Assembly: GCF_902167145.1 (NCBI RefSeq)
Contig: NC_050099.1
Coordinates: 60,282,942 to 60,346,941 of the forward strand
Direction of reading: 5' to 3'
DNA length: 64,000 nt
Source of the DNA: Zea mays
Taxonomy: Eukaryota > Streptophyta > Magnoliopsida > Poales > Poaceae
The translations under genes and the position numbers were made by a program. Below the pieces are notes generated by a model. The model made no database searches, had not been told where the DNA came from, and saw only the letters and a list, made by a program, of their open reading frames with translations. The first letter of the stretch is position 1; the number at the start of each line of letters is the position of its first letter. Of the stretch, positions 21,336 through 32,273 are shown in pieces.

Positions 21336-23723
21336 TTAGGCTTGGGTCTTAGGTACCCAACTCATGTTGGGTCCTACAAGGTTAGTGCAAATATCCTTAG
21401 GGACCCAAATGCAAGTTTTGTCTCCCTTGCATTTTGCCCCTAACTTCCTAGCAACTATTTTCCTATCCTTTCTACAAATAGCAAAGGAAGCATTTAAAGC
21501 ACAATAAATTGTAGAAGGTTCATTCACTACTTTCCTAGGAGCATGAATAATATTCTTTCTAGGCACATGATGAATAGTATTTCTTCTAGACATATTTCTA
21601 TCATGCATATAGGAAGAACTAGAAGCAACCATGGCATGAGAGTTAAAGTCATCATAAGCATTATAACTCCTATAAGCATTTCTAGTTTGTCTCCTATCAT
21701 GATACATAAAAGCATGGTTCCTTTTAGTACTTTTAGCCATAGGGGCCTTCCCTTTCTCCTTGGCGGAGATGGGAGCCTTATGGCTTGTTAAGTTCTTGGC
21801 TTCCCTCTTGAAGCCAAGTCCATCCTTAATTGAGGGGTGTCTATCAACCGTGTAGGCATCCCTAGCAAATTTTAGTTTCTCAAAATCACTTTTGCTAGTC
21901 TCAAGTTGGGTATTAAGACTAGCCACCTCTTCATTTAATTTAGAAATGCAAGCTAGGTGTTCACTATAAGCATCAATGTTAATATCTTTACACCTAGTGC
22001 AAGTTATAACATTCTCTACGCAAGAGTTAGATTTACTAGCAATCTTAGCATTCAAGTCATCATTAATGCTCCTTAAGCTAGAAATTGTCTCATGGCAAGA
22101 AGATAATTCACAAGAAAGCATTTCGTTTCTTTTAACTTCTAGAGCATGAGATTTTTGTGCTTCTACAAATTTATCATGTTCATCATATAACAAATCCTCT
22201 TGCTTTTCTAAAAGCCTATCCTTTTCATTCAAGGCATCAATTAACTCATTAATTTTGCCAATTTTAATTCTATCTAGACCTTTAAATAAACTAGAATAGT
22301 CTATTTCATTGTCGTCACTAGAATCATCATCACTAGAAGAATAAGTGGTACTTTCTCGAGTACATACCTTCTTCTCCTTCGCCATGAGGCATGTGTGATG
22401 CTCGTTGGGGAAGAGGGACGACTTGTTGAAGGCGGTGGCGGCGAGTCCTTCATTGTCGGAGTCGGAGGAGGAGCAATCCGAATCCCACTCCTTTCCGATA
22501 TGTGCCTCGCCCTTGGCCTTCTTGTAATGTTTCTTCTTTTCCCTCTTGCTCCCGAGTTCCTGGTCACTTTCATTATCGGGACAGTTAGCAATAAAATGAC
22601 CAATCTTACCGCATTTGAAGCATGAGCGCTTCCCTTTGGCTTTGGTCTTGCTTAGCTGTCCCTTGCGACCCTTGAGCGCCATCTTGAATCTCTTGATGAT
22701 GAGATCCATCTCTTCATCATTAAGTCCGGCCGCCTCAATTTGTGCCACCTTGTTAGGTAGCGCCTCCTTGCTTCTTGTTGCTTTGAGAGCAAGAGGTTGC
22801 GGCTCGTTGATCGGTCCATTCAAGGCGTCGTCCACGTACCTTGCCTCCTTGATCATCATTCGCCCACTTACGAATTTTCCAAGGACTTCTTCGGGCGACA
22901 TTTTGGTGTACCTGGGATTCTCACGAATATTATTCACCAAATGAGGATCAAGAACGGTAAAGGACCTTAGCATCAGTCGGACGACGTCGTGGTCCGTCCA
23001 TCGCGTGCTTCCATAGCTCCTTATTTTGTTGATAAGGGTCTTGAGCCGGTTGTATGTTTGAGTTGGCTCCTCGCCCCTTATCATTGCGAACCGTCCAAGC
23101 TCGCCCTCCACCAACTCCATCTTGGTGAGTAAGGTGACGTCATTCCCTTCATGAGAGATCTTGAGGGTGTCCCATATTTGCTTGGCGTTATCCAAGCCGC
23201 TCACTTTGTTGTATTCATCCCTGCACAAAGAAGCTAGAAGAACAGTAGTAGCTTGTGCATTCTTATGTATTTGCTCATTAATGAACATGGGACTATCGGA
23301 ACTATCAAAGTGCATTCCACTTTCTACAATCTCCCATATACTAGGATGGAGAGAGAATAGGTGACTACGCATTTTGTGGCTCCAAAATCCGTAGTCCTCT
23401 CCATCAAAGTGTGGGGGCTTGCCGAGTGGAATGGAGAGCAAATGTGAACTTGAACTATGCGGAATACGAGAGTAGTCAAAAGAAAAGTTCGAATTGACCG
23501 GTTTCTTTTTCTCGTAGTCGTTGTGGTCGTCGTCCTTTTGGGAGGAAGTAGACTCATCGCTGTCGTAGTAGACGATCTCCTTGATGCGTCTTGTCTTCTT
23601 CTTCTTCCCATCTTTGCGTCTGTGACCCGAGCCCGAGTCGTTGGACTTGTCATCCCTTGGCTCGTTGACGAAGGACTCCTTCTCCTTGTCGTTGATCACG
23701 ATTCCCTTCCCTTTAGGATCCAT
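21336..23723 (-). CDS. Copia gag of element B, intact
   Basis: A 795-residue open frame starting ATG with [15 protein letters not shown], 50 nt downstream of the LTR. Order: charged basic N-terminus, [26 protein letters not shown]2-type gag core ([29 protein letters not shown]), zinc knuckle [14 protein letters not shown], acidic SSSDSD repeats, a coiled-coil-like segment, the CTRC cysteine cluster and a basic C-terminus ending SWVPKTQA. This is the only uninterrupted full-length gag in the window. It would form the virus-like particle in the cytoplasm. Confidence 0.9.
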   Translation of the reverse strand: MDPKGKGIVINDKEKESFVNEPRDDKSNDSGSGHRRKDGKKKKTRRIKEIVYYDSDESTSSQKDDDHNDYEKKKPVNSNFSFDYSRIPHSSSSHLLSIPLGKPPHFDGEDYGFWSHKMRSHLFSLHPSIWEIVESGMHFDSSDSPMFINEQIHKNAQATTVLLASLCRDEYNKVSGLDNAKQIWDTLKISHEGNDVTLLTKMELVEGELGRFAMIRGEEPTQTYNRLKTLINKIRSYGSTRWTDHDVVRLMLRSFTVLDPHLVNNIRENPRYTKMSPEEVLGKFVSGRMMIKEARYVDDALNGPINEPQPLALKATRSKEALPNKVAQIEAAGLNDEEMDLIIKRFKMALKGRKGQLSKTKAKGKRSCFKCGKIGHFIANCPDNESDQELGSKREKKKHYKKAKGEAHIGKEWDSDCSSSDSDNEGLAATAFNKSSLFPNEHHTCLMAKEKKVCTRESTTYSSSDDDSSDDNEIDYSSLFKGLDRIKIGKINELIDALNEKDRLLEKQEDLLYDEHDKFVEAQKSHALEVKRNEMLSCELSSCHETISSLRSINDDLNAKIASKSNSCVENVITCTRCKDINIDAYSEHLACISKLNEEVASLNTQLETSKSDFEKLKFARDAYTVDRHPSIKDGLGFKREAKNLTSHKAPISAKEKGKAPMAKSTKRNHAFMYHDRRQTRNAYRSYNAYDDFNSHAMVASSSSYMHDRNMSRRNTIHHVPRKNIIHAPRKVVNEPSTIYCALNASFAICRKDRKIVARKLGAKCKGDKTCIWVPKDICTNLVGPNMSWVPKTQA

Positions 23724-23757
23724 CTCTTCGGGCGGTTAGTCCCTTTGTGAAGAGAAC

Positions 23758-23772
23758 GGCTCCGATACCTAT
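23758..23772 (-). other. Primer binding site of element B
   Basis: Minus strand ATAGGTATCGGAGCC adjoins the LTR. It differs from the ATTGGTATCGGAGCC of the element at 35194 by one base and matches the initiator tRNA-Met complement. Confidence 0.85.
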
Positions 23773-25041
23773 TGAGAGCACCTAGAGGGGGGGTGAATAG
23801 GTGATCCTGTGAAACTTAAACTTATAGCCACAAAAACTTGTTAAGTGTTAGCCCAATAATCGCCAAGTGGCTAGAGAGGAGTCTCAACAAAACACAATAC
23901 CACAAGAGATCAAACACAGAGATGGCACAGTGGTTTATCCCGTGGTTCGGCCAAGACCAACGCTTGCCTACTCCACGTTGTGGCGTCCCAACGGACGAGG
24001 GTTGCAATCAACCCCTCTCAAGCAGTCCAAAGACCAACTTGAATACCACAGTGTTTTGCTTTTCCTTTCAATATCCCGTTTGCGAGGAATCTCCACAACT
24101 TGGAGTCTCTCGCCCTTACACTTGAGATTCACAAAGAAATACGGAGTAAGGGAGGGAAGCAACACACACAAATCCACAACAAATATGCGCACACACACGG
24201 CCAAGAATCGAGCTCAAAAGACTATCTCAAAGTTCTCACTAGAACGGAGCTCGAATCACTGAGAATGACAAACAAATGCGCAAAGACTGAGTGTGGATGA
24301 TCAAGAATGCTCTAAGGTTGCTTAGTGTGCTCCTCCATGCGCCTAGGGGTCCCTTTTATAGCCCCAAGGCAGCTAGGAGTCGTTGAGAGCAAATCTGGAA
24401 GGCCTTTCTTGCCTTCTGTCGTCGGGTGCACCGGACAGTCCGGTGCACACCGGACACTGTCCGGTGCCTGATTTCCTTCCTTAAATAGCGAAGCCGACCG
24501 TTGGCAGACTTGGAGCCGTTGGCGCATCGGACATGTCCGGTGCGCACCGGACATGTCCGGTGCACACCGGACAGTCCGGTGCCCCCTTCTAGCCGTTGGC
24601 TCGGCCACGTGTCCTGCGCAGATCGCGCGGCCGACCGTTGGCCCGGCCGACCGTTGGCTCACCGGACAGTCCGGTGCACACCGGACAGTCCGGTGAATTA
24701 TAGCCGTACGCCGTCGGCGAATTCCCGAGAGCGGCCACTTCGCTCGAGGCAGCCTGGCGCACCGGACACTGTCCGGTGCACCACCGGACAGTCCGGTGCC
24801 CCAGGCCGAAACAGCCTTTTGGCTGTACACAGCCAACTCTTCTCTTTTCTTCTTCTTTCTGTTTCTAATACTTAGACAAGTATATTAGTACACAAAACCA
24901 ATGTACTAAGACTTAGAAACATACCTTTGCTCTTGTTTTGCACTTTGTCCATCCATAAGCATGAATTCACATTTAAGCCCTTGTGTTGGCACTCAATCAC
25001 CAAAATACTTAGAAATGGCCCAAGGGCACATTTCCCTTTCA
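23773..25041 (-). repeat. 5' LTR of element B
   Basis: 1269 bp with the same ends as the partner LTR. TATA box at 24353-24360 (minus TATAAAAG, followed downstream on the minus strand by GGGACCCCTAGGCGCATGG). Palindrome array at about 24427-24800, with one more unit than the 3' LTR. Confidence 0.93.
24353..24360 (-). promoter_or_regulatory. TATA box of element B 5' LTR
   Basis: TATAAAAG on the minus strand within GGGGCTATAAAAGGGACC, a context conserved in all four LTRs of this family in the window. The palindrome array lies just upstream. Confidence 0.75.
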
Positions 25042-25046
25042 CTATT
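25042..25046 (+). other. Target-site duplication CTATT (right copy)
   Basis: Partner of 16296-16300; reading of element G resumes here. Confidence 0.9.
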
Positions 25047-25602
25047 AGAAGTGGCAAGGTCTCTGATGTTTCAAATGAATGTGCCTAAGTATCTCTGGAG
25101 TGAGGCAGTGATGACAACTGCATACCTGATCAATCGCATGCCATCGAGGGTACTGCGTATGAGATCACCTGCTAAACTCCTATTGGAACAACGAGAGTTT
25201 AAAGTTCCACCTAGAGTTTTTGGTTGTGTTTGCTTTGTGCACGACAATCGACCTTCAGTGGGTAAATTGGATCCGCAAGCCGTTAAGTGTGTTTTTGTTG
25301 GTTATGCATCTACACAAAAGGGATACAAGTGTTGGGACCCTATTAGGAGAGGGTTATTTGTAAGCATGGATGTGACTTTCCATGAATTTGAACCATACTA
25401 TTCAAACAAGTGTGATCTTGATCACTTCTTTGATGAGTTCTCTTCAGTCAATGAAAGTGATTGTAGAGGGGTGGAAGTAACTCTAAAGAAGGAGAGAATA
25501 GTACATAAGAAGAGGCAATTGTTGGAAGAATCCCATCTATTGCGGATGAGACTAATGGTTTCAAGGAAAGGAATGAGGTTCATGAAGACAATGAAGTTGT
25601 AG
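25044..25602 (+). pseudogene. Integrase C-terminal part of element G
   Basis: The open frame reads LLEVARSLMFQMNVPKYLWSEA, LINRMPSRVL, SPAKLLL, FGCVCFVHD, KCVFVGYASTQKGYKCWDP and VTFHEFEPYY. These are the region after the DDE core and the GKGY-type C-terminal domain of copia integrases. The catalytic D, D and E lie upstream in relatives and are missing. After about residue 130 the frame continues as a charged linker to 25602. Confidence 0.85.
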
Positions 25603-25741
25603 TCGTTGGGACAATTCCATGTCCCAAAGAATACACAGGAGGGAATCAAGATAAAGAAGTAAGGATAGATGATATGAAGACTAATGAGAAACAAGTAAAA
25701 GTGTATCAAAGAAGGCGGTATAAAAATCAGGGGAGCAATTC

Positions 25742-27549
25742 ATGCAGCCAGAGCCTCAATCACCTGTATCTCCAGTCCTAGATCTCTCCTCATGTCTCTC
25801 TCCATCAAGCTCCTCGCCTCTACCAAAAATGGGTAATACTACTCCTTCTCCTGAACATGTTGATTTACCCCTTACACAACGTAGGGATCATAGAATCAAT
25901 GCTGGCAAACCTCCATCTCACTTTGGTTTTGAGTACAATATAGTTAACTACATGTCATACAGTCATGTGTCGCCTGCATATAGAACCTTCATCGCATCCC
26001 TGCAGGCTGTGTCCATCCCGAAAGATTGGAGATGTGCAAAACAGAATCCAAAGTGGAAGGAGGCTATGGAAGAAGAATACATGCTCTCATGAGAAACAAA
26101 ACATGGGAACTTGCTCTGCTCCCAGAAGGGAAGAAGGTTGTAGGCTGTAAGTGGATCTTCACTGTAAAACAGACCCCTGAGGGAAAGATAGACAGGTACA
26201 AAGCAAGACTGGTTGCAAAAGGATACAACCAAACATATCGGATTGACTATGATGAGACTTTTGCTCCCATGGCAAAGATGGGCACTGTTAGAACTTTGAT
26301 CTCATGTGCAGCTAATTTTGGATGGCCCCTTCATCAACTAGATGTAAAAAATGCACTTCTTCATGGTGACTTACACGAAGAGGTCTATATGGAAATTCCT
26401 CCTGGGTTTGCGAATGAATAGACTATTGGGAAAGTGTGCAAACTTAAGAAGTCACGCTATGGTCTGAAGCAGTCACCACGTGCATGGTTTGACAGGTTTA
26501 GACATGCTGTTTGTGGTATGGGATATTCCCAATGTAATGTTGACCATACATTCTTCTTCAAGCACAAGGGTTCAGCTATCACTATATTGGCTGTTTATGT
26601 TGATGATATTGTGATCACTGGAGATGATGTGGAAGAGATCAAGTGGTTGAAGGAGAAGCTAGGGAAAGCATTTGAGATAAAGGATCTGGGACTACTTCAG
26701 TATTTCCTTGGAATTGAAATTGCTCGATCATCGAAGGGAATTGTTCTCTCCCAACGAAAGTATGACCTCGACTTGTTGACAGAAACTGGAATGTTGGGGT
26801 GTCGTCCATGTTGCTCTCCTATTGATAAAAATCATCAAATCCATGCCGAGTTAGGGGATCCTGTCAATAGAGATACATATCAAAGATTGGTTGGGTGATT
26901 GATCTATTTATGCCACACAAGACCTGATATATGCTATGCAGTAAGTGTGGTGAGCAGGTATATGCATGATCCTAGGATAGGACATATGGATGTTGTTTAT
27001 CGCATCTTGAGATACTTGAAGGGAACTCCTGGGAAAGGATTGTGGTTTAAAAGGAACAAGCACATGAACTTGGAAGGGTATTGTGATGCCGATTGGGCAA
27101 GTAGTAGAGATGACCGAAGATCTACATCTAGATATTGTGTGTTTGTTGGAGGTAATCTTGTCTCATGGCGAAGCAAGAAGCAAGCAGTGGTGGCTAGATC
27201 AACTGCAGAAGCTGAATATAGGGCAATGGCATTAAGCATATGTGAGATGATGTGGTTGAAGTGTCTATTAGGGGAGTTGAAAGTGTTGAGGAATGGAACT
27301 ATGAGACTCCACTGTGACAATGTTGCTGCAATAAATATTGCAAACAATCCAGTTCAGTTTGAGCGCACTAAGCATGTGGAGATTGACAAGTTCTTTATCA
27401 AGGAGAAGACATATAGTGGGGTATTAAGATTAGAGCATATCTATTCTTGTAATCAATTAGCTGATTGCCTTACGAAAGGTTTAGGCCCAAGTGAGAACGG
27501 GTCAATATGTAATAAGATGGGCATGGTTGATATCTTTTGCCTATCTTGA
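25742..27549 (+). pseudogene. Reverse transcriptase and RNase H of element G
   Basis: The linker at 25742-26092 (RRDHRINAGKPPSHFGFEY, PSRKIGD-like region) changes frame near 26040. From 26026 one frame carries [61 protein letters not shown], the catalytic AVYVDDIVITGDD, IKDLGLLQYFLGIE, then RNase H (YCDADWASSRDDRRSTSRY, STAEAEYRAM, CDNVAAINIANNP, RTKHVEIDKFFI, NQLADCLTK). TAG at 26419 and TGA at 26896 interrupt it in frame. Apart from these two stops the domain is continuous, so loss is fairly recent. Confidence 0.87.
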
Positions 27550-27559
27550 GGGGGAGCGT
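27548..27559 (+). other. Polypurine tract of element G
   Basis: GAGGGGGAGCGT immediately precedes the 3' LTR. Confidence 0.8.
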
Positions 27560-27665
27560 TGTTGGAATTAGAGTATTTGTAAGGGTCCCTTATGCATAAT
27601 GGAGATATAAAGTCAGTGTGTGTGCTGGTTAGGAGGCACACAAAAATTATCCCAGAAAAACCACA
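27560..27665 (+). repeat. 3' LTR of element G
   Basis: 106 bp, starting TGTTGGAATTAGAGTATT and ending CCACA. It is followed by ATGT, matching the 4 bp before 14514. Confidence 0.85.
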
Positions 27666-27689
27666 ATGTATTATTAATACGCTAAATGC

Positions 27690-30340
27690 AGAAGGCATTT
27701 TCGAACGGAAGACTTGACAAAGTGCAGAAAATGATTCTAATGCTCACCTTTCTTTGTCAATGAGGTGGTCGTGTCACCCTTTTCTGCTGCTTTGTTTCCA
27801 TAAACTGATCTAAGTTACATATAAAAAAGAAGGGAAAAACAACAAACTTGCCCTCTGACGAATTGAAAGAATCGAAAGTTGAAAAATAGGATGTGGCTAC
27901 AAATAATTAGAAACAATCCTAGCAGGTCAGGTATTTGGAGGTTTATCACTACAATAGCCGCTCTATTGCCCAAAGGGAATGCAGCGAGGCTGAGGAAAAA
28001 ATCTAGGGAAAAAGAAAACCAAAATATGCACATCCTAGCTTAGATTGTAGAGCATAGAGGAATCGAATGTAGAATCGATTGGGCCAAGGGAATGCAGTGA
28101 GTTTTCTATTTTAAAAATGGTGAAACACTGAAAAAGAAAATAAACTCTGCACATCATAGATTCAAGGCCATAAAAAGGAACAAGAGTGGGGAGCACAATG
28201 TTGAAGGGGCGCCCAAAGAAAAAATTGACTTTTCCAGACTCTATTTCCATATAAAGTGGACTAAACAAGAAACACACACTTCCATGTTGCAAATAAAGAT
28301 GCGGAAGCCTCCCATGTTGTAGGAAAAAACCTAAACAAACTAGCAGTGACAAGCCTTTCCACCTCATACATTAGAGCACAGAAAGAATCGAAGGGTAAAA
28401 ACCAAAAGTAACTTAAAAATTGTAAAGAAAAAAAGAAGAAATATGAAGGATAGAGAGATGGAATGCATCGCCCAAAGGAAAACAACAAAATAACACGTCA
28501 TAGTGACATTGGAGGCAGCAAAAATGGAGGTTTGCAAAGAAGGGATGCCTGTGAAACAATAAAGGCATGCCAAATGGAAAGTCACATTTCCTAATTGTGT
28601 TACCAGACGAATATCAATAAGTAGGACCACACCATTCATGCTCCAAAATAGAAATGCATACAAGCTTCACCGAGCAAGCGAAGCACGGAAAAACGCAAGT
28701 GAAGAGAATGTCGTGGAACTGGAAGACGCCAGACATGGTCGAAGCAAGCTCCAGGCTAGAAGACGTTGGACATGGTCGAAAGGAAGCAGCTCGACGAAAA
28801 AACAAACATACATCGAGCACGTAAAGGAAATGTGAGTGTAGAGAATATTGTGGAAGTGGAAGACACCGGATAAAGCCGAATCAAGAATCCCCAAGCTAGG
28901 ATACGCCGGATAGCGAATATGGCGGAAGTAAATAACTTGGAAAAAAAGGAACATTGGAAAAAAACTTGACGAGGAAGCTGAGACGACAAAGAAACTGATA
29001 GAAACGAAGCAGGTGTAGAAATGGGCACATGGAAACCTCATAACATATCCACCAAAACAGATCGGACCAGTAAAGAGAGCTCGAGGGGAAAATATGTGTC
29101 TCACTAAACAATCAGAGCGGAGGAGTAAGACGGCAGTATACAAAGCGTTTAGGCTGAAGCGAAGTAGACGAGCAAGGCGACGAAAGACAAAGCGACTAAG
29201 AAAGAATGATACAGAGATGAGGAAAGCGAAGGAAGACGAAGCGACTAGAAGAGGACCGAGGGCGGAGGGAGCGAGAAGCATCCAAAGGCAAAGTGTCAGA
29301 TCTCAGATGGAAGTCATGGCACTCTCCAGAGGAGATCCTCGTCTTTTTTTCTTTGTTTACTCGCCACTGATGCAGCGACATATATGATTTGTAATCGAAC
29401 GGGGGACAACTTTCTGATGACGTGGATAGTCTGGTCGTTGCCGTTTTGAACCAGCTTTAATAATAAAGAAATAATAAATCAATCAATAATAATGTGACCG
29501 GCTACGTACCTGCTTTGCAATTTTCAAGTTCTAGGGTTGCAGTTGAACATTGGATTATATTCGATGTGGCGATGAACTGAACTGATAAAAGGGCAGCACT
29601 GGCCATAATAAGACTTCTCAAGTTTTAGGATTGCTGTTGCAGATTCGATTCGATGTGGCGATAAACTGAACTGGTACAAGGAGCACGCGGCGCATAAATC
29701 TAGGCAGACGATGTTTCCGTTCCAACCTTCTAGCTAGTCGGAGCTAACCTGTGCAACATTCCACAATACGCATTTGTGCACGCAGACTGCATGTACTTGG
29801 GAGGTCTGATTAGTGACGATGCATCCACCAATTTCACCTGAGTGAGGTAACCCACGGCCGGCCCCGGTCCACCAATTTCACGTAGACGTAGTACATGCCA
29901 ATGTCGTACTGCTGCTGCTACGGTGCTAGTATATATCCCATTAGAAGATCAGTTCATCAAATGCTCGTACAAATCGCGCTCACACGGAGGACCAAAGCAC
30001 GAACTGTATGTGTACGTGCGTGCGCCGAACTTCATGCATGTGCACGCAGCTTGTCTCTACTGTCGCTGGCACATACACCACAGACACTGTATAGTCTCTG
30101 ACCCTGTAGCCTATAGTAGTAGAAGCGCTCGTCCATGCCCATGCGCACCGTACCGGCTGCTGTTGCATGCGCCTTTTGCATGCATGCGGCGCAGACCAGC
30201 ATGGCCAGTTTCCTCGCCGGTCGTCACCGGCTCACCGCCACGGCCGCGCACGGTGCATCATCCATCGTCGTCAATCATGGCGCCACCAAACTGTTCACGA
30301 TAGAATAATGACAAAGGGCCCGCCGGCTGGCATCATCGCT
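27690..30340. other. Intergenic region
   Basis: No gene recognised. From 28000 to 29350 the plus strand is A-rich with runs of GAAAA and gives hydrophobic minus-strand ORFs (up to 204 codons at 28667-29281) that look like composition artefacts. Degenerate internal repeats occur at about 28700-28770 and 28835-28910 (GAGAATGTCGTGGAACTGGA versus GAGAATATTGTGGAAGTGGA). An imperfect tandem duplication lies at 29519-29690. At 30120-30200 there are several CATGCATG motifs. Confidence 0.5.
29519..29690 (+). repeat. Imperfect direct duplication
   Basis: Two copies of about 75 bp, each starting near TTCTCAAGTTTTAGG or TTTTCAAGTTCTAGG and containing the shared core TTCGATGTGGCGAT followed by AACTGAACTG. 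The second copy begins about 100 bp after the first. Confidence 0.65.
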
Positions 30341-30805
30341 GCTCAGACTATAGATGTTCAAACAGTGCGGGCTGTCCGTTTAGCCCGCTGTCCGACACGT
30401 TTTTGGTCCGGCCCATGCACGGCACGGCCCGGTTACGATCGTGCCCCGGCCGGCACGGCCCGATCCGTGTGCCGGGCTTGGGCGCCATATGCGGCCCACG
30501 TGCTTTGACCCGGCCCGGCACGGAAAATAGGTCGGCCCGTTATCAGCCCGCGCCCCCCATCCCAGAAAACCTAATCCGCGTACCGCCCACTCGCCCAGGC
30601 CGCCGCCCCCAATTCGACCGCCCCGTCTCCTGAGTCCCAGTCCCGGTTGTGCTTGGCGATTTTCGTGCTCCCGGTCCCGGCGGCTCTGCCAGTGGCTCGC
30701 CGTCGCCTTGGTGCCTCCTACCACCGTCGACGGCTGACAGCTCGCCACCTCCGACGTCTCTGGTGCTCCCTGACTCCCTCTCCTCCCTCCATACGCCTCC
30801 CTGTT

Positions 30806-30890
30806 CCTAACCCTAACCCTAATCCTATTCGGATCTGATGATTGGTGATACCCTAACCCTAATCCCATTCAGATCTGGTGATTGGTGATG
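30806..30890 (+). repeat. Telomere-like repeats and ~40-bp tandem duplication in the hAT 5' region
   Basis: CCTAACCCTAACCCTAAT at 30806-30823 and CCCTAACCCTAATCCC at 30851-30866. Each is followed by an ATTCNGATCTGNTGATTGGTGAT segment, so a unit of about 40 bp is duplicated. Short CCCTAA motifs (telo-boxes) are common near plant promoters; this could be the promoter or leader of the transposase gene. Confidence 0.65.
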
Positions 30891-31512
30891 CTCGTTCATC
30901 GTTGGTGCTCCTCGCTAGTCGGCTGGTGCTCCTCGCCTCCTCGGATCGAGTTGTAGCTTCACAGCTGGACGGCTGGTGCTCCGTGCGGTGCTGGTGCGTG
31001 ATTCCTTCCTGATTCTTCTCTATCTCCGGTCCGGTGGTCCGCGGCTCCGCGCCTTGTATGGTCACTGGCTCACTGCCTCACTGGTGCAGTAGTGCCCCTG
31101 CTGGCTGCTTAGACATCTATAATTTTGTTATGTTTTCATTTTCCTCCCATTCTCGCCCTCCTTCTAACCTGTTCGGTTGCTCGACTTTCTCTGGTGCTCG
31201 GCTGGTCCTTGCTTGCTGTTGCTGGTCGCTCTGCTAGGCTGCTCCTCGGGCCTTGGCTCCGTTCCGTCGTCTCTGGTGCTCCGGCTTGGAAAGGTATGTT
31301 TAATTTTAGCCATTTAATTCTTGTAATCGTGTGGATAGTTAGATGTACATTTAATTCCATATTGTTGCTTTGAACATTGTAGCCGTTGAGGTAGCCGGAG
31401 CCGACTGTACGTTGTAGCCGTTAAACCTCCTTGTCGTCGGGCTTGTGTCCGTTGTAGCCGTCAAGCTCATGGACCTTGACGCGGCTGCGGAGGAAGATGT
31501 GTTGTTGTTCCT

Positions 31513-32273
31513 ATGAAAGATAAATTTTTGAAGTACTGGAGAGACATTCCAATTTTATATGCAGTTGCTTTTATTTTGGATCCTAGAGCTAAAATGAGGG
31601 GTTTAAACAAAGTCCTTATCAAGTTATCTAGTTTAACTGGTACTGATTACTCTAGGCTTCCATTTGATGTTCGTACTAAGCTAACCAAGGTATTTCAGTT
31701 GTATGAGACCAAATTTGGTGACACACGCATGCGTGGTGCCCACCAACCATCATCCCACTTATCGGGTAAGAAAAAATGGCATGGGATGACATTTATGGTG
31801 ATGATGACCTTGATGGTGAGTTCTCTACTCCTCTGGGAAGGAGATCAGGTTCTTCTTCTTCAACCCCTCAAGCTATCTCTACTGTTGCATCTACCTCTGA
31901 GTTAGCTTCTTACTTAGACAGTGATACTATCACTGAGTTTGATGAGGACTTCAATGTCCTTTCTTGGTGGCATCAGCGTAAGTTAACTTATCCTATTCTT
32001 TCACTACTAGCTAAAGATGTCTTGACAGTGCCAGCTTCTACTATTTCCTCAGAGTCTACCTTTAGTCTTGCTGGCAGGGTAATTGAAGAGCGTCGACGTC
32101 GTCTAGCTCCTGATATGGTAGAGATATTATCCTGCATCAAAGATTGGGAAGTTGCTGATGCTCACCTGCAACACAGTGTAGAGGAAGACACAAAAGAACT
32201 TGAAGCTGAGCACGACAACCTGTGGCTTGATGATCCAGCAACACAATCAGCTAGGGATGATGAAAATGCTTAG
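31513..32273 (+). pseudogene. hAT transposase C-terminal fragment (Ac/RICESLEEPER type)
   Basis: The first frame (31513-31770) encodes MKDKFLKYWRDIPILYAVAF, ILDPRAKMRG and FQLYETKFGD, the region before the dimerisation domain. A frameshift near 31775 moves to the frame 31776-32273: WDDIYGDDDLDGEF, SYLDSDT, FDVLSWWHQR-like FNVLSWWHQRKLTYPILS, VPASTISSESTFSLAG and RRRLAPDMVEILSCIKDW. These are the hAT C-terminal dimerisation domain with its conserved W, P-S-E and F-S motifs. The stop at 32273 looks natural. The DNA-binding and most catalytic residues are absent or unrecognised upstream, so the product would be inactive. Confidence 0.85.

Larger units (their letters stand above)
16301..25041 (-). 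mobile_element. Opie-like Ty1/copia element (element B), complete but RT-deleted
   Basis: 8741 bp on the minus strand, with the 5' LTR at 23773-25041, PBS, intact long gag, pol, PPT and 3' LTR at 16301-17548, all inside a perfect CTATT duplication. The LTRs differ at only about 12-14 substitutions plus a 1-bp and a 20-bp indel, so this is the youngest complete element in the window. Gag and protease-integrase frames have no stops, but a 214-bp deletion removes the RT catalytic core. It could only have moved again using proteins from relatives. Confidence 0.95.
14514..27665 (+). mobile_element. Ty1/copia element with 105-bp LTRs (element G), interrupted by a nested element
   Basis: Both LTRs (14514-14618 and 27560-27665) start TGTTGGAATTAGAGTA and end in ACA. 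A primer binding site follows the left LTR and a purine tract precedes the right one. ATGT flanks both sides as a 4-bp direct repeat; copia normally makes 5 bp. The internal region has a leader with a histone H2A fragment, gag, integrase C-terminus, RT and RNase H, and is split by the 8.7-kb element at 16301-25041. Protease and the integrase catalytic core are absent and were already lost when the nested element arrived. Because the nested element is younger, this element is an older resident. Confidence 0.88.

Noticed and set aside
28667..29281. 204-codon minus-strand ORF with many hydrophobic residues, resembling a membrane protein
   Set aside because: The plus strand is A/G-rich, so the complement gives F, L and S runs by composition. 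No conserved motif, and similar pseudo-ORFs overlap in other frames.
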